A stretch of DNA of 22,629 nucleotides from JAKFDK01 sp036676195 (GCA_036676195.1 JAKFDK010000145.1:1-22629); one strand, 5' to 3'; positions 13,785 through 21,637 are shown, numbered from the stretch's first letter. Notes: generated from the sequence alone by a model not told the origin. Translations and numbers: made by a program.

Positions 13785-15389
13785 TCAGGACCCGGCGGTG
13801 GGGGCGACCGGAGCGGCGGCGACGGCATCTATCAGTACCGGGCCCTTTTCTGCCAGCGCGGCTGACAGGGCCCGGTCAAGGCCAGGGCCATCCTCAGCCC
13901 GGTAGGCCCGCAATCCGCAGGCTTCGGCCAGGCGGACAAAATCCGGATTGCGGGGCGCTGTGCCCACTGTTTGGTACCCGCGGGCCTGGGCGCGGTGGTG
14001 CTCAATGGCCATCAGGCCGTTGTTCACAACCACTACGACCACGGGCAGTCCCAGTTCGGCGGCAGTGACCAGTTCCCCTAACAGGGACTGCACCCCGGTA
14101 TCACCCACCAGTGCCACTACGGTGCGGTCCGGCCGTACCAGTTTGGCCGCCAGGGCAGCGGGCAGCCCAAAGCCGAGTGACCGCCAGGCACCGGAAACTA
14201 GCACCTCGTGCCGGTGCCCGCCAAAGATGCGGCCAAACCAGACCGAATGATCACCGGTATCCAGCGCAATGACGGCGTCCGGAGGCAGGGCCTGCTCCAA
14301 AGCTCGCACAATGCGTTGCGGGCTGAGCGGCGGGCCATCCGGCGCCGTTTCCTGTTCAATTCGGGCCAGCCAGCGTTGCTTGAGGTGCCCTAAATGGGCG
14401 CGCCATTCCGGCCGCGGCGTGGCGGCCAACTGCTCCAGTAACTGGGGAACGGCTGCCCGCACGTCGCCCGCCACTCCGTAGCTAACAGGCATCTTGCCGC
14501 CGATGTGGACCGGTACCCGGTCCACTTTTATGATGGGCAGATTGGCCGGCACATACCGTTGCGGCCACCAGTTGCAGGCTATGGTCAGCAACAGGTCTGC
14601 CCCCTGGAGCGCGGCATGGGAGGCATCGGCCCCGCCCTCGCCCAGACCGCCCAGCACGAGCGGATGCGACCAGGGCAGGCTGCCCCTGACGGGCAGGCTC
14701 TGGATAATGCCGGCACCCCAGCGGTCCGCCAGGGCCAGTACCTGGTCGGAGACCGGTCGGGCACCCTGGCCCATCAAGATCAGGGGGCGTCGGGCACCGA
14801 CCATGCGCTCCAGAGCACCGCGCAGAACAGCGGGGTTGACTGCAGGCGGTGCACCCAGAAAGGGCTCCGGGGGAGTAACGGCGGCGGTGCAGGGCATGGG
14901 AAACAGGTCAGCCGGAACCGACACATGGGCCACGCATCCACCCCCGACCGCTGTGCGGAGGGCAGTTGGCAGCACCTGGCCGATGGCATCGGGGTGCACG
15001 ACCAGGGTGGTAAAATCGGCAAGTGGCCGGACCAGAGATTGTTGATCGACGTATTGGTGGGTAGCGGTGCCGATTTTCCGGCTTTCAACCTGGCCGGTGA
15101 TGGCCAACACCGGTGCCCGGTCACTGTGTGCGTCACCCAACCCGTTGAGGAGGTTGGTAATTCCGGGCCCGCTGGTGGCGACGCAGACGGTCGGGCGCCC
15201 GGTGAGCTTGGCTTCGGCCGCAGCCATAAAACCTGCGGCTGCTTCGTGCCGAACGGCTACGAAGTGGATCGAGGCCTGTCGGGCCACGGCGTCTAACAGG
15301 GCCAAATAGGTGTCACCCACGACGCCATAAATGCGCTGGACGCCCCACGCCGCCAATTGTCTGGCCATGTACTCCGAAACGGTTGTCAC
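13785..15389 (-). CDS. TPP-dependent enzyme, pyruvate oxidase / acetolactate synthase family
   Basis: 534 residues in the three-domain TPP-enzyme layout. The N-terminal domain has GVVGDTYLALLDAV and RHEAAAGF with the cofactor-activating E49. The central domain (about 190-330) is degenerate. The C-terminal TPP-binding domain has VGDTGVQSLLGELVTAA (429-445) ending at NN456-457. The pattern is closest to PoxB-type pyruvate oxidases, but the C-terminal lipid-binding peptide of E. coli PoxB (572 aa) is absent, so it may be a soluble oxidase, acetolactate synthase or related decarboxylase. The usual GDG is GDT here. GTG 15389 has AAAGGAG nine bases upstream. It has a 226-base leader with an operator-like palindrome and an attenuator-like hairpin. 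Confidence 0.85.
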   Translation of the reverse strand: MTTVSEYMARQLAAWGVQRIYGVVGDTYLALLDAVARQASIHFVAVRHEAAAGFMAAAEAKLTGRPTVCVATSGPGITNLLNGLGDAHSDRAPVLAITGQVESRKIGTATHQYVDQQSLVRPLADFTTLVVHPDAIGQVLPTALRTAVGGGCVAHVSVPADLFPMPCTAAVTPPEPFLGAPPAVNPAVLRGALERMVGARRPLILMGQGARPVSDQVLALADRWGAGIIQSLPVRGSLPWSHPLVLGGLGEGGADASHAALQGADLLLTIACNWWPQRYVPANLPIIKVDRVPVHIGGKMPVSYGVAGDVRAAVPQLLEQLAATPRPEWRAHLGHLKQRWLARIEQETAPDGPPLSPQRIVRALEQALPPDAVIALDTGDHSVWFGRIFGGHRHEVLVSGAWRSLGFGLPAALAAKLVRPDRTVVALVGDTGVQSLLGELVTAAELGLPVVVVVVNNGLMAIEHHRAQARGYQTVGTAPRNPDFVRLAEACGLRAYRAEDGPGLDRALSAALAEKGPVLIDAVAAAPVAPTAGS

Positions 15390-15464
15390 CTTTTCCGGCT
15401 CCTTTGATGGATTGGGGCGTGGCTATTTTGGCCGCGGGCGGACAAATCTCATTCATCAGGTACG

Positions 15465-15487
15465 GCCCGGTCGGAAATGGACCGGGC
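15465..15487 (-). promoter_or_regulatory. Second leader hairpin of the TPP enzyme mRNA
   Basis: GCCCGGTC (15465-15472) pairs with GACCGGGC (15480-15487) around a 7-base loop. On the minus strand it lies right after the U-rich tract of the attenuator and about 75 bases before the start codon. It has no U-run of its own, so it may be an RNA structural or regulatory element rather than a terminator. Confidence 0.5.
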
Positions 15488-15527
15488 GAAAAAAATGGAA
15501 ATGGCCCTCCCGGGGGGTGGGAGGGCC
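15488..15527 (-). terminator. Attenuator-like terminator in the TPP enzyme leader
   Basis: On the minus strand GGCCCTCCC (15527-15519) pairs with GGGAGGGCC (15511-15503) and is followed by ATTTCCATTTTTTTC. No gene ends here: it lies between the minus-strand promoter at 15622-15650 and the start codon at 15389. The natural reading is a transcription attenuator. An upstream CCCCCTCC run could pair with the 3' arm as an anti-terminator. No T-box sequence (TGGnACCGCG) is seen. Confidence 0.55.
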
Positions 15528-15589
15528 GTGGAAGAGGAGGGGGTAAATCGGGTATTCGTGTACGTTATCGCTGTATATTCATCTAAAGA

Positions 15590-15607
15590 ATGTGAACGCA
15601 TTCACAT
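15590..15607. promoter_or_regulatory. Crp-type operator palindrome
   Basis: ATGTGAACGCATTCACAT: perfect 7-bp half-sites ATGTGAA and TTCACAT, and an exact match to the CRP consensus TGTGA-N6-TCACA (15591-15606). It lies about +8 to +26 relative to the predicted minus-strand transcription start, so a bound protein should block the TPP enzyme gene. It is about 250 bases upstream of the plus-strand promoter. Confidence 0.7.
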
Positions 15608-15621
15608 CTGTTTACGGTGTC

Positions 15622-15650
15622 ATTTTACGTCTATCTAAAATTGATGTCAA
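15622..15650 (-). promoter_or_regulatory. Strong sigma-A promoter of the TPP enzyme gene
   Basis: On the minus strand: TTGACA (15650-15645), exactly 17 bp, TAAAAT (15627-15622). Only one base differs from the full consensus. Predicted start near 15615, giving a leader of about 226 bases. Confidence 0.85.
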
Positions 15651-15768
15651 GTTGCCGAGATAATGATTTTCCCTCTATTTTACATAGCTTTCTTCTATAC
15701 CTCGCGGAATAACGGGATTAGGGAGGGGCCCGACGGATATTTCGATTTAAGATCTAAAGCTACACCAA

Positions 15769-15812
15769 TAGATTTTTGTTCAAATCTAGTTGTGCAAATT
15801 CCCATTGTTCAA
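15769..15812. repeat. Inverted and direct repeats upstream of the Mo-hydroxylase promoter
   Basis: An inverted repeat TAGATTT (15769-15775) / AAATCTA (15782-15788), and a direct repeat TTGTTCAA at 15776-15783 and 15805-15812, lie 20-60 bases upstream of the -35 box of the plus-strand operon. They may be activator sites. The surrounding 15650-15830 stretch is AT-rich and otherwise shows nothing I can assign. Confidence 0.4.
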
Positions 15813-15829
15813 TCATATAGTAGTAGGAA

Positions 15830-15859
15830 TTGTTGATGCGCGAATCGCAATGCTATATT
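15830..15859 (+). promoter_or_regulatory. Promoter of the molybdenum hydroxylase operon
   Basis: TTGTTG (15830-15835), 18-bp spacer and TATATT (15854-15859). The start of transcription would be near 15866, about 45 bases before the first gene's GTG at 15911. This makes a GTG at 15872 an unlikely start. Confidence 0.65.
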
Positions 15860-15910
15860 CAGTAAACGCGGGTGACAGCGGGGGCAACTCGCACAAGGGG
15901 GAAGGGAAGC

Positions 15911-16399
15911 GTGATAGCCAAGCGGACCATCACCGTGACGGTGAACGGTGAAACCACCTGCAGGGAGGTGGAACCCCGCCTCTTGCTGGTGCATTTTCTG
16001 CGGGAGGTTCTAAACCTGACGGGAACCCATGTTGGTTGCGACACATCCAGTTGCGGTGCCTGTACGGTGTTTCTGAACGGTCAGGCGGTGAAGTCGTGCA
16101 CCGTACTGGCTGTGCAGGCTGACGGGGCTGAGGTTGTCACCGTTGAAGGTCTGGCCAAGGAAGGCAGCCTGCACCCGATTCAGGTTGGATTCTGGGAGGA
16201 GCACGGCCTGCAGTGCGGCTTTTGCACGCCGGGCATGATGATGGCAGCGATCCAACTGCTGGACCGGACCCCCAATCCCTCTGAGGCCGATATCCGCCGG
16301 GGGTTGGAGGGGGTCCTGTGCCGCTGCACCGGGTATCAGAACATCGTACGGGCTGTGCAGCACGCGGCCGTTAAGCTGCAGCCCGCCGGAAATGACTAG
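15911..16399 (+). CDS. Molybdenum hydroxylase, 2[2Fe-2S] small subunit (CoxS-like)
   Basis: 162 residues with both iron-sulfur clusters of the xanthine oxidase/CO dehydrogenase family. The N-terminal plant-type ferredoxin domain has C43, C48, C51 and C63 (GCDTSSCGAC). The C-terminal helical domain has C102, C105, C137 and C139 (QCGFCTPG and LCRCTGY). It carries electrons from the molybdenum centre to FAD. GTG 15911 is chosen because it follows GGGGGAAGGG and gives the normal family N-terminus; an upstream in-frame GTG at 15872 falls almost on the predicted transcription start. It is the first gene of a small-large-medium operon, 22 bases ahead of the large subunit. Confidence 0.93.
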   Translation: MIAKRTITVTVNGETTCREVEPRLLLVHFLREVLNLTGTHVGCDTSSCGACTVFLNGQAVKSCTVLAVQADGAEVVTVEGLAKEGSLHPIQVGFWEEHGLQCGFCTPGMMMAAIQLLDRTPNPSEADIRRGLEGVLCRCTGYQNIVRAVQHAAVKLQPAGND

Positions 16400-16421
16400 C
16401 AGGGGGAGGGGGGAGAAACCT

Positions 16422-18785
16422 ATGGCAACGGTCGGAATCGGTGCGCGCGTCAAGCGCAAGGAAGACTTGCGGTTGATAACGGGGACGGCGACTTACACAG
16501 ATGATATCAAGCTGCCCGGGATGGTGTATGCGGCGTTTGTGCGCAGCCCCTATGCCCATGCCCGGGTCAGGTCCGTTTCCACAGCGGCGGCCCGGAAGCT
16601 GCCGGGGGTCATTGAGGTGTTCACCCACCAGGACCTGCGCCCGCTCTGGCAGGCGCCGCTGCCCTGCGCATGGGCGGCCTGGCCAACCCTGAAGAATCCG
16701 GCGCACTGGCCTTTGGCCGCGGACAAGGTCTGCCACGTGGGTGAAGCCGTGGCAGTGGTGGTGGCCGCAGACCGTGATACGGCCAGGGACGCGGCCCAAC
16801 TGCTGGAGGTGGAATATGACCCGCTGCCGGCGGTGGTGGACCTGGAGGAAGCGGCAGGCTCTGCTGCCGCCAGGATACACGATGAACTTGCGGATAACAT
16901 CGCGTATACCTTCCAGGCCAGTCATGGGGCAGTAGCGGATGCATTTCTGCGCGCTCCGGTCAAGATCCGCCAGCGCTACCTGCAGCAGCGAATTCTTGGT
17001 GCGGCCATGGAGCCCAGGGCGGTGGTGGTGCAGTGGCACCCGTTCGATCAGGAAATGACCATATGGAGCACCACCCAGGTGCCGCACTTCCTGCGCCTGT
17101 TTGCCAGCGTTTTGCTGGGCGTGCCCGAACACCGGCTGCGGGTGGTGGCGCCGGAGGTGGGCGGAGGCTTTGGTTCCAAGCTGCAGGTGTATGCCGAAGA
17201 AATCGCCTGTGGCGCGGTGGCCATGAAATTAGGTCGCCCGGTGAAGTGGGCGGCCGACCGGTCTGAAGACTTTCTCAGTACCCACCAGGGCCGCCAGGGC
17301 ATCATGGACTTTGAAGTGGCTGCTGAGAGTGACGGCCGCGTTACGGCCATGCGGTTGAACTGGCTGGCGGATATGGGTGCGTACAATATGGTGAACGGTC
17401 CGTATGTTCCGTTGCTGGGCTATATCATCGGTACTGGTCCCTACAAGGTGAGTAACTTTGAATGCAACATTACAGGGGTGTTCACCACCACGACGCCAAC
17501 CGACGCGATCCGTGGCGCCGGCCGGCCTGAAGCCACCTACTGGCTGGAGCGCACCATGGATCTGTTGGCGGCTGAGGTGGGGCTGGATCCGGCTGAAGTC
17601 CGCCGCCGGAATCTGCCTGGTCCGGAGGAATTTCCGTTTACGAACGGGTCCGGGCTGGTGTACGACACCGGCAACTATCCGCGGGCCCTGGAAAAGGCCC
17701 TGGAGGCTGTGGGGTACGAGGAAATCCGCCGGCAGCAGTTGCAGCAGCGGCAATCCGGTAACCCCGGTGGCAAGCTGCTGGGCATTGGAATTTCCACCTA
17801 TGTGGAGGCGTGCGGCCTGGCCCCGGCGGCGGCGACTGCCGGTACTCTGTACGGCGCCGCCCTGTGGGATTCGGCACAGGTTCGGGTTCACCATACCGGT
17901 AAGGTAACGGTATACACTGGCGCTTCCCCGCATGGGCAGGGTCATGAGACGTCCTTTGCGCAGATCGTTTCAGAACGGCTGGGGGTCCCGTTTGAGGACG
18001 TGGAGATTGCCCACGGGGACACGGCCCGCGGCCCAATGGGCACGAATACCTATGGCAGTCGCAGTCTGGTGGTGGCGGGCGTTGCCCTGTACAAGGCCCT
18101 GGACAAGATCCGCGCCAAGGCGGCCAGGATCGCGGCTTTTCGCCTGGAGTGCCCGGCTGAGGAAATCGAGTTCAGCGGGGCGGCGTTGGCGGTCAGAGGG
18201 GCTGCGGACCGGTCGGTAAGCTTTCAAGAGATCGCTGCCGCCGCCAACCTGGGTGCGCATGAGCGGTATCCGGCGGGCCTGGAACCGGGGCTGGAAGCCA
18301 CCTGTTTCTTTACGCCTGAAAACTTCAGCTTCCCGTTTGGCACCCATGTTTGCGTGGTAGAGGTAGATCCCGAAACGGGCCGGGTCGCGATTCAGAAGTA
18401 TGTCGCCGTGGACGACTGTGGCAATGTGGTCAACCCCCTGATTGTCGAGGGCCAGATCCACGGCGGCATTGCCATGGGGATTGCCCAGGCCCTGTTCGAG
18501 GAATATGTCTACGACCGCAATGGCCAGCCGGTGACGGCTTCTTTCCTGGACTATGCGGTGCCGACGGCGGCGGATCTGCCGGCTTACGACAGCCACCTTA
18601 CGGTTACGCCGGCCACCACAAACCCGCTTGGTGCCAAGGGGATTGGTGAGGCCGGCACCATCGCCAGCACGCCGGCGGTGGTGAATGCGGTGGTGGATGC
18701 ACTCAGCCACCTGGGTGTCAGGCACATTGATATGCCGCTGCGGCCGGAGCGGGTCTGGCGGGCCATTCAGAAGCACGGGCGTTAG
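16422..18785 (+). CDS. Molybdenum hydroxylase large subunit (form II CoxL-like)
   Basis: 787 residues, the molybdopterin-cytosine-dinucleotide-binding catalytic subunit. Typical segments are RLITGTATYTDDI near the N-terminus, GGGFGSK, the active-site loop AIRGAGR (362-368), the SPHGQGHET segment, and GAKGIGEAG with the catalytic Glu at about 743. True CO dehydrogenases (form I) carry AYRCSFR with a copper-binding Cys in this loop; here it is Gly, as in form II and other aldehyde or purine hydroxylases. The substrate is therefore unknown, and CO oxidation should not be assumed. ATG 16422 follows GGGGGGAG. No cofactor-insertion genes (coxD/E/F-like) are in the window. Confidence 0.93.
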   Translation: MATVGIGARVKRKEDLRLITGTATYTDDIKLPGMVYAAFVRSPYAHARVRSVSTAAARKLPGVIEVFTHQDLRPLWQAPLPCAWAAWPTLKNPAHWPLAADKVCHVGEAVAVVVAADRDTARDAAQLLEVEYDPLPAVVDLEEAAGSAAARIHDELADNIAYTFQASHGAVADAFLRAPVKIRQRYLQQRILGAAMEPRAVVVQWHPFDQEMTIWSTTQVPHFLRLFASVLLGVPEHRLRVVAPEVGGGFGSKLQVYAEEIACGAVAMKLGRPVKWAADRSEDFLSTHQGRQGIMDFEVAAESDGRVTAMRLNWLADMGAYNMVNGPYVPLLGYIIGTGPYKVSNFECNITGVFTTTTPTDAIRGAGRPEATYWLERTMDLLAAEVGLDPAEVRRRNLPGPEEFPFTNGSGLVYDTGNYPRALEKALEAVGYEEIRRQQLQQRQSGNPGGKLLGIGISTYVEACGLAPAAATAGTLYGAALWDSAQVRVHHTGKVTVYTGASPHGQGHETSFAQIVSERLGVPFEDVEIAHGDTARGPMGTNTYGSRSLVVAGVALYKALDKIRAKAARIAAFRLECPAEEIEFSGAALAVRGAADRSVSFQEIAAAANLGAHERYPAGLEPGLEATCFFTPENFSFPFGTHVCVVEVDPETGRVAIQKYVAVDDCGNVVNPLIVEGQIHGGIAMGIAQALFEEYVYDRNGQPVTASFLDYAVPTAADLPAYDSHLTVTPATTNPLGAKGIGEAGTIASTPAVVNAVVDALSHLGVRHIDMPLRPERVWRAIQKHGR

Positions 18786-18797
18786 GAGGTGCAGCGG

Positions 18798-19664
18798 ATG
18801 AATACCAATACCTTCGATTACTTTACCCCTGGCTCGGTGGCGGAAGCCATCGACCTGTTGTCCCTCCACGGGGACCAGGCCCGGATCATGGCCGGTGGCC
18901 ACAGCCTGATTCCGGCCATGCGCCTGCGCCTGGCTCAGCCCAAGGTTCTGGTGGATATTGGCCGGGTTGGCGGCCTGAATGACATCCGCCTTGAGCAAAA
19001 CACCATTTGCATCGGTGCACTGGCCACGCACTATCAGGTGGAGTCGTCTGATCTGGTGCGGAAATATGCCCGGGCTTTACAGGAAGCGGCGGCGAGCATT
19101 GGCGATCCCCAGGTGCGCAACCGTGGTACCATTGGCGGCAGCAGTGCCCACGCCGACCCGGCGGCAGATTATCCGGCCGCGTTGCTGGCCCTGGACGCCG
19201 AACTGGTGGCCAACGGCCCCGGTGGGATACGCATCATCGACGCCGCCAGCTTTTTTGTGGGTCCGCTCACGACTGCCCTGCAGAAATGCGAAATCCTGAC
19301 TGAGATTCGCATTCCCTTCGGGCCGGTCGGTGCAGCGAGTACTTATCAAAAGCTGTCGGTGCGCCAGACAGACTTTGCTCTTGTCGGTGTGGCGGCCCAG
19401 GTAACGGTTGATGACAGTGGGATCTGCACCTCGGCACGGCTGGCCTTGAGTGGCGTGGGGCATTGTGCTTACCGGGCGGCGCGGGTGGAAGAGGCCCTGT
19501 TGGGCCTTCGCCTTTCCGATCTACCGGCGGTGACCAGGGCATGTGAAGGGGTTGTCCAGGGCGTGTCGGTGAATGAAGATGCCGTCACATCGGCCGACTT
19601 CCGCAGCCAGATGGCCAGGGTATACGCCCGGCGGGTCATTCAGGCGGCGGCTGAGCGTTGCTAG
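18798..19664 (+). CDS. Molybdenum hydroxylase FAD subunit (CoxM-like)
   Basis: 288 residues of the FAD-binding medium subunit. The FAD motifs are AGGHSLIPAMRLRL (about 33-46) and TIGGSSAHADPAADYPA (about 111-127), followed by the CO-dehydrogenase-type C-terminal domain. It passes electrons from the small subunit to an external acceptor. ATG 18798 has TAGGAGGT seven bases upstream; an in-frame GTG at 18789 overlaps that site. It is the last gene of the S-L-M operon, 12 bases after the large subunit, and is followed by a strong hairpin. This order is the one seen in form II gene clusters; form I clusters run M-S-L. Confidence 0.93.
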   Translation: MNTNTFDYFTPGSVAEAIDLLSLHGDQARIMAGGHSLIPAMRLRLAQPKVLVDIGRVGGLNDIRLEQNTICIGALATHYQVESSDLVRKYARALQEAAASIGDPQVRNRGTIGGSSAHADPAADYPAALLALDAELVANGPGGIRIIDAASFFVGPLTTALQKCEILTEIRIPFGPVGAASTYQKLSVRQTDFALVGVAAQVTVDDSGICTSARLALSGVGHCAYRAARVEEALLGLRLSDLPAVTRACEGVVQGVSVNEDAVTSADFRSQMARVYARRVIQAAAERC

Positions 19665-19676
19665 TTTTTGCGCTTG

Positions 19677-19708
19677 AACCCCCCGGTGGCTGGTGCCGCC
19701 GGGGGGTT
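19677..19708. terminator. Strong hairpin between convergent genes
   Basis: AACCCCCCGGTGGC (19677-19690) pairs with GCCGCCGGGGGGTT (19695-19708), 14 pairs including one G-T, loop TGGT. It sits between the medium-subunit stop (19664) and the stop of the converging gene (19715). U-runs are short on both strands, but the stem is very stable and may stop both transcripts. Confidence 0.65.
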
Positions 19709-19714
19709 CGGCCT

Positions 19715-20416
19715 TCACAGGGGTCGTCTGTTACCTGCGGCAAGGGCGGTTCCGTCCGGATGTGTGGCCAGAACAGGCAGCCATTCCTTCATCAGGGCAC
19801 GGGATTGCTCGCCCAGATCGACCCAGGTGGTGGTGCGACCCTCTTTGAACTGCTGGACAACGTCCTCCGGCTGCGGGTTGAAGGCCATGACCGACCGCCC
19901 CCGCCGCTCCGGGTCAGGGTAGACCCAGTAAGGGTAGTAGGAGTCCGAATCATGATCCGGTCCCCAGCCCTGGGATTCAGGAAAGAGGGTGCCGGCCCGC
20001 GTATCTGTTTCGGCGGGGTGGGCACAGAAGTACCCCTGTTGAACGAGCCAGCGTGTCAGTGCGGCGATGTTTACCCGGAAGGGTAAATGCACCCGGACCT
20101 GGCCGTCTTCATACGAGACTGGCAGGGTGGCCGGGGAGACCTGAACGGGCTGTGCGGCAGCATCGGCTTCTGCCGCGGCCTGCGCCGCCTGCAGTTTCCG
20201 CCGGTCAGCCAGCCGGGCTGCCGTATCCGGCGAAATCTCGGCCCCCGGGCGCCGAACAGCAAAATTCGGGCGCCGCAGTCGGGAGGGCATGCGGCTGGCC
20301 TCCACCCCGATTGTGTCACGTTGACCGGCCCGGCCCGGCGGCATGGCCGCATGGTCGGAGGGTGGTGCCGGGGCAGGGTTTTCCGTGCCGTTGATAAAGG
20401 GATCTAACTCGGGCAT
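19715..20416 (-). CDS. Uncharacterised protein, multicopper oxidase operon
   Basis: A 233-residue soluble protein that I do not recognise. The first about 110 residues are low in order: Pro/Ala-rich, with a charged Ala/Asp/Glu segment (about 70-90). The C-terminal half looks folded and aromatic-rich, with LPFRVNIAALTRWLVQQGYF, then ESQGWGPDHDSDSYYPYWVY and a WVDLGEQSRALMKEWLPVL helix. There is no signal peptide or membrane segment. ATG 20416 is chosen because GAGGGGAG lies ten bases before it; a GTG at 20443 would overlap the previous gene. It starts 16 bases after the multicopper oxidase stop, so the two are almost certainly co-transcribed. Confidence 0.75.
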   Translation of the reverse strand: MPELDPFINGTENPAPAPPSDHAAMPPGRAGQRDTIGVEASRMPSRLRRPNFAVRRPGAEISPDTAARLADRRKLQAAQAAAEADAAAQPVQVSPATLPVSYEDGQVRVHLPFRVNIAALTRWLVQQGYFCAHPAETDTRAGTLFPESQGWGPDHDSDSYYPYWVYPDPERRGRSVMAFNPQPEDVVQQFKEGRTTTWVDLGEQSRALMKEWLPVLATHPDGTALAAGNRRPL

Positions 20417-20432
20417 GGCCGTTATGCTCCCC

Positions 20433-21494
20433 TCAGTGTTCACCGCCGTGGCTGGCTGCAGAACCGGGCGGTGGCAGATTCGGCACGTCTTCGTAACGAA
20501 CTTCCTGCGTCAGGCCAAACATTCCGGTCGGGCCTTCTGCGTGGTTGGGCATATGGCAGTGGAAAACCCAGGCCCCGGGGTTATCGGCGGTAAAGGCAAG
20601 GTCGTAAGTTTCGCCCGGGAAAATGGCCAGGGTGTCCACATGCAGTGGTTTATCCACGGGTGCACCGTCTTTGGCCACTACGGCCGACACATGACCATGC
20701 AGGTGCATGGGGTGCGGCCCGGCGCCGGCATTGATCATCCGGATCAGGACGCGTTCCCCTTTTTTCACCATCAGGGGCTGATTCCGGGGGTATGAGTGGC
20801 CATTCATGGTCAGCCCGAGGGCTCCGGCATCTGTAATGAACAAGGTGTGTTCACGGTCCACCTTTGGTTGAGGACCGCCCTTTGGATCAATGATGAACGC
20901 GCCGAAGAGCCCCGATGTCACCTGGTGTGTGGTGTTGAAGTGGGTATGATACCAGTGGGTGCCCGCCGGTCCGGCATTAAATTCATAGACAAAACTTTGA
21001 CCGGGCGGAACGGGCTGCTGGGTCAGTCCCGGAACGCCATCCTGCCCCCAGGGCACTGTCTGCCCGTGCCAGTGCACGGCACTGGGCTCGGGCAATTGGT
21101 TATGGAAAATCACCCGGACGCGGTCGCCATCCTGCACACGGAAGGTCGGTCCCGGAACCGTACCGTTGTAGGCCCAGGCTTCGATCCACTCGTTGGGTTT
21201 AACCTCCCACTGAATGGGCTTGGCCGTGAGTTCAAACACTTTGATGCCGTCTTCCGTGCGGTAGGACAGAACCTGGTTCCCTTCCGAAGTGGCCTTTGGA
21301 AGATTTGAGGGTGCCGGCGTTTCGCTGGGTATATCATCTTCGGCCCGGTTGGGGTCGTCGCTGTGTGCTGCCGGGCCTGGTGCCGGAGCCGGGGCGCCAC
21401 GACGGGCAAACGGCCCGGCCGGACCTAACGCAACAAAGCCAATGAGGGCCAGGGCCAGTATGCTAAACACGGCGAATACGAAGGTCTTTCGCAC
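20433..21494 (-). CDS. Membrane-anchored two-domain multicopper oxidase
   Basis: 353 residues. Residues 2-25 are an uncleaved signal/anchor (FVFAVFSILALALIGFVAL), followed by a Pro/Ala-rich linker (about 28-70) and two cupredoxin domains. All four copper motifs are present: HWHG (141-144) and HWYHTH (180-185) in domain 1, HPMHLHGH (261-268) and HCHMPNH (312-318) in domain 2, with the possible axial M325. Only about 75 residues separate the second and third motifs, so the middle domain of classical laccases is missing, as in two-domain laccases that form trimers. It acts outside the membrane, oxidising a phenol, metal ion or cuprous ion with O2. GTG 21494 follows AGGAGG at eight bases. Confidence 0.92.
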   Translation of the reverse strand: MRKTFVFAVFSILALALIGFVALGPAGPFARRGAPAPAPGPAAHSDDPNRAEDDIPSETPAPSNLPKATSEGNQVLSYRTEDGIKVFELTAKPIQWEVKPNEWIEAWAYNGTVPGPTFRVQDGDRVRVIFHNQLPEPSAVHWHGQTVPWGQDGVPGLTQQPVPPGQSFVYEFNAGPAGTHWYHTHFNTTHQVTSGLFGAFIIDPKGGPQPKVDREHTLFITDAGALGLTMNGHSYPRNQPLMVKKGERVLIRMINAGAGPHPMHLHGHVSAVVAKDGAPVDKPLHVDTLAIFPGETYDLAFTADNPGAWVFHCHMPNHAEGPTGMFGLTQEVRYEDVPNLPPPGSAASHGGEH

Positions 21495-21637
21495 CGCGGA
21501 CACCTCCTGCCAGTAGGTTGTATCCGGGATGTGTTCCTGAAACTTGGGATTACTGCCCATAGCGGTTGCAGGCGGGTGGACAGTACTCGCCCGGTACTAT
21601 AGAATGGCAGCGAGCCGCCATTACCGGGGGTGCTGAG

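Noticed and set aside
15450..15600. Leader peptide from an ATG inside the Crp palindrome region on the minus strand (about 49 codons)
   Set aside because: It has no ribosome binding site, no run of regulatory codons, and reads through both hairpins as Pro/Ser-rich filler.
15390..15615. T-box riboswitch in the TPP enzyme leader
   Set aside because: No TGGnACCGCG sequence or specifier-loop features were found; only the attenuator-like hairpin remains.
15911..19664. Annotation as a true (form I) aerobic CO dehydrogenase
   Set aside because: The catalytic loop is AIRGAGR with no copper-binding Cys, and the gene order is S-L-M rather than M-S-L.
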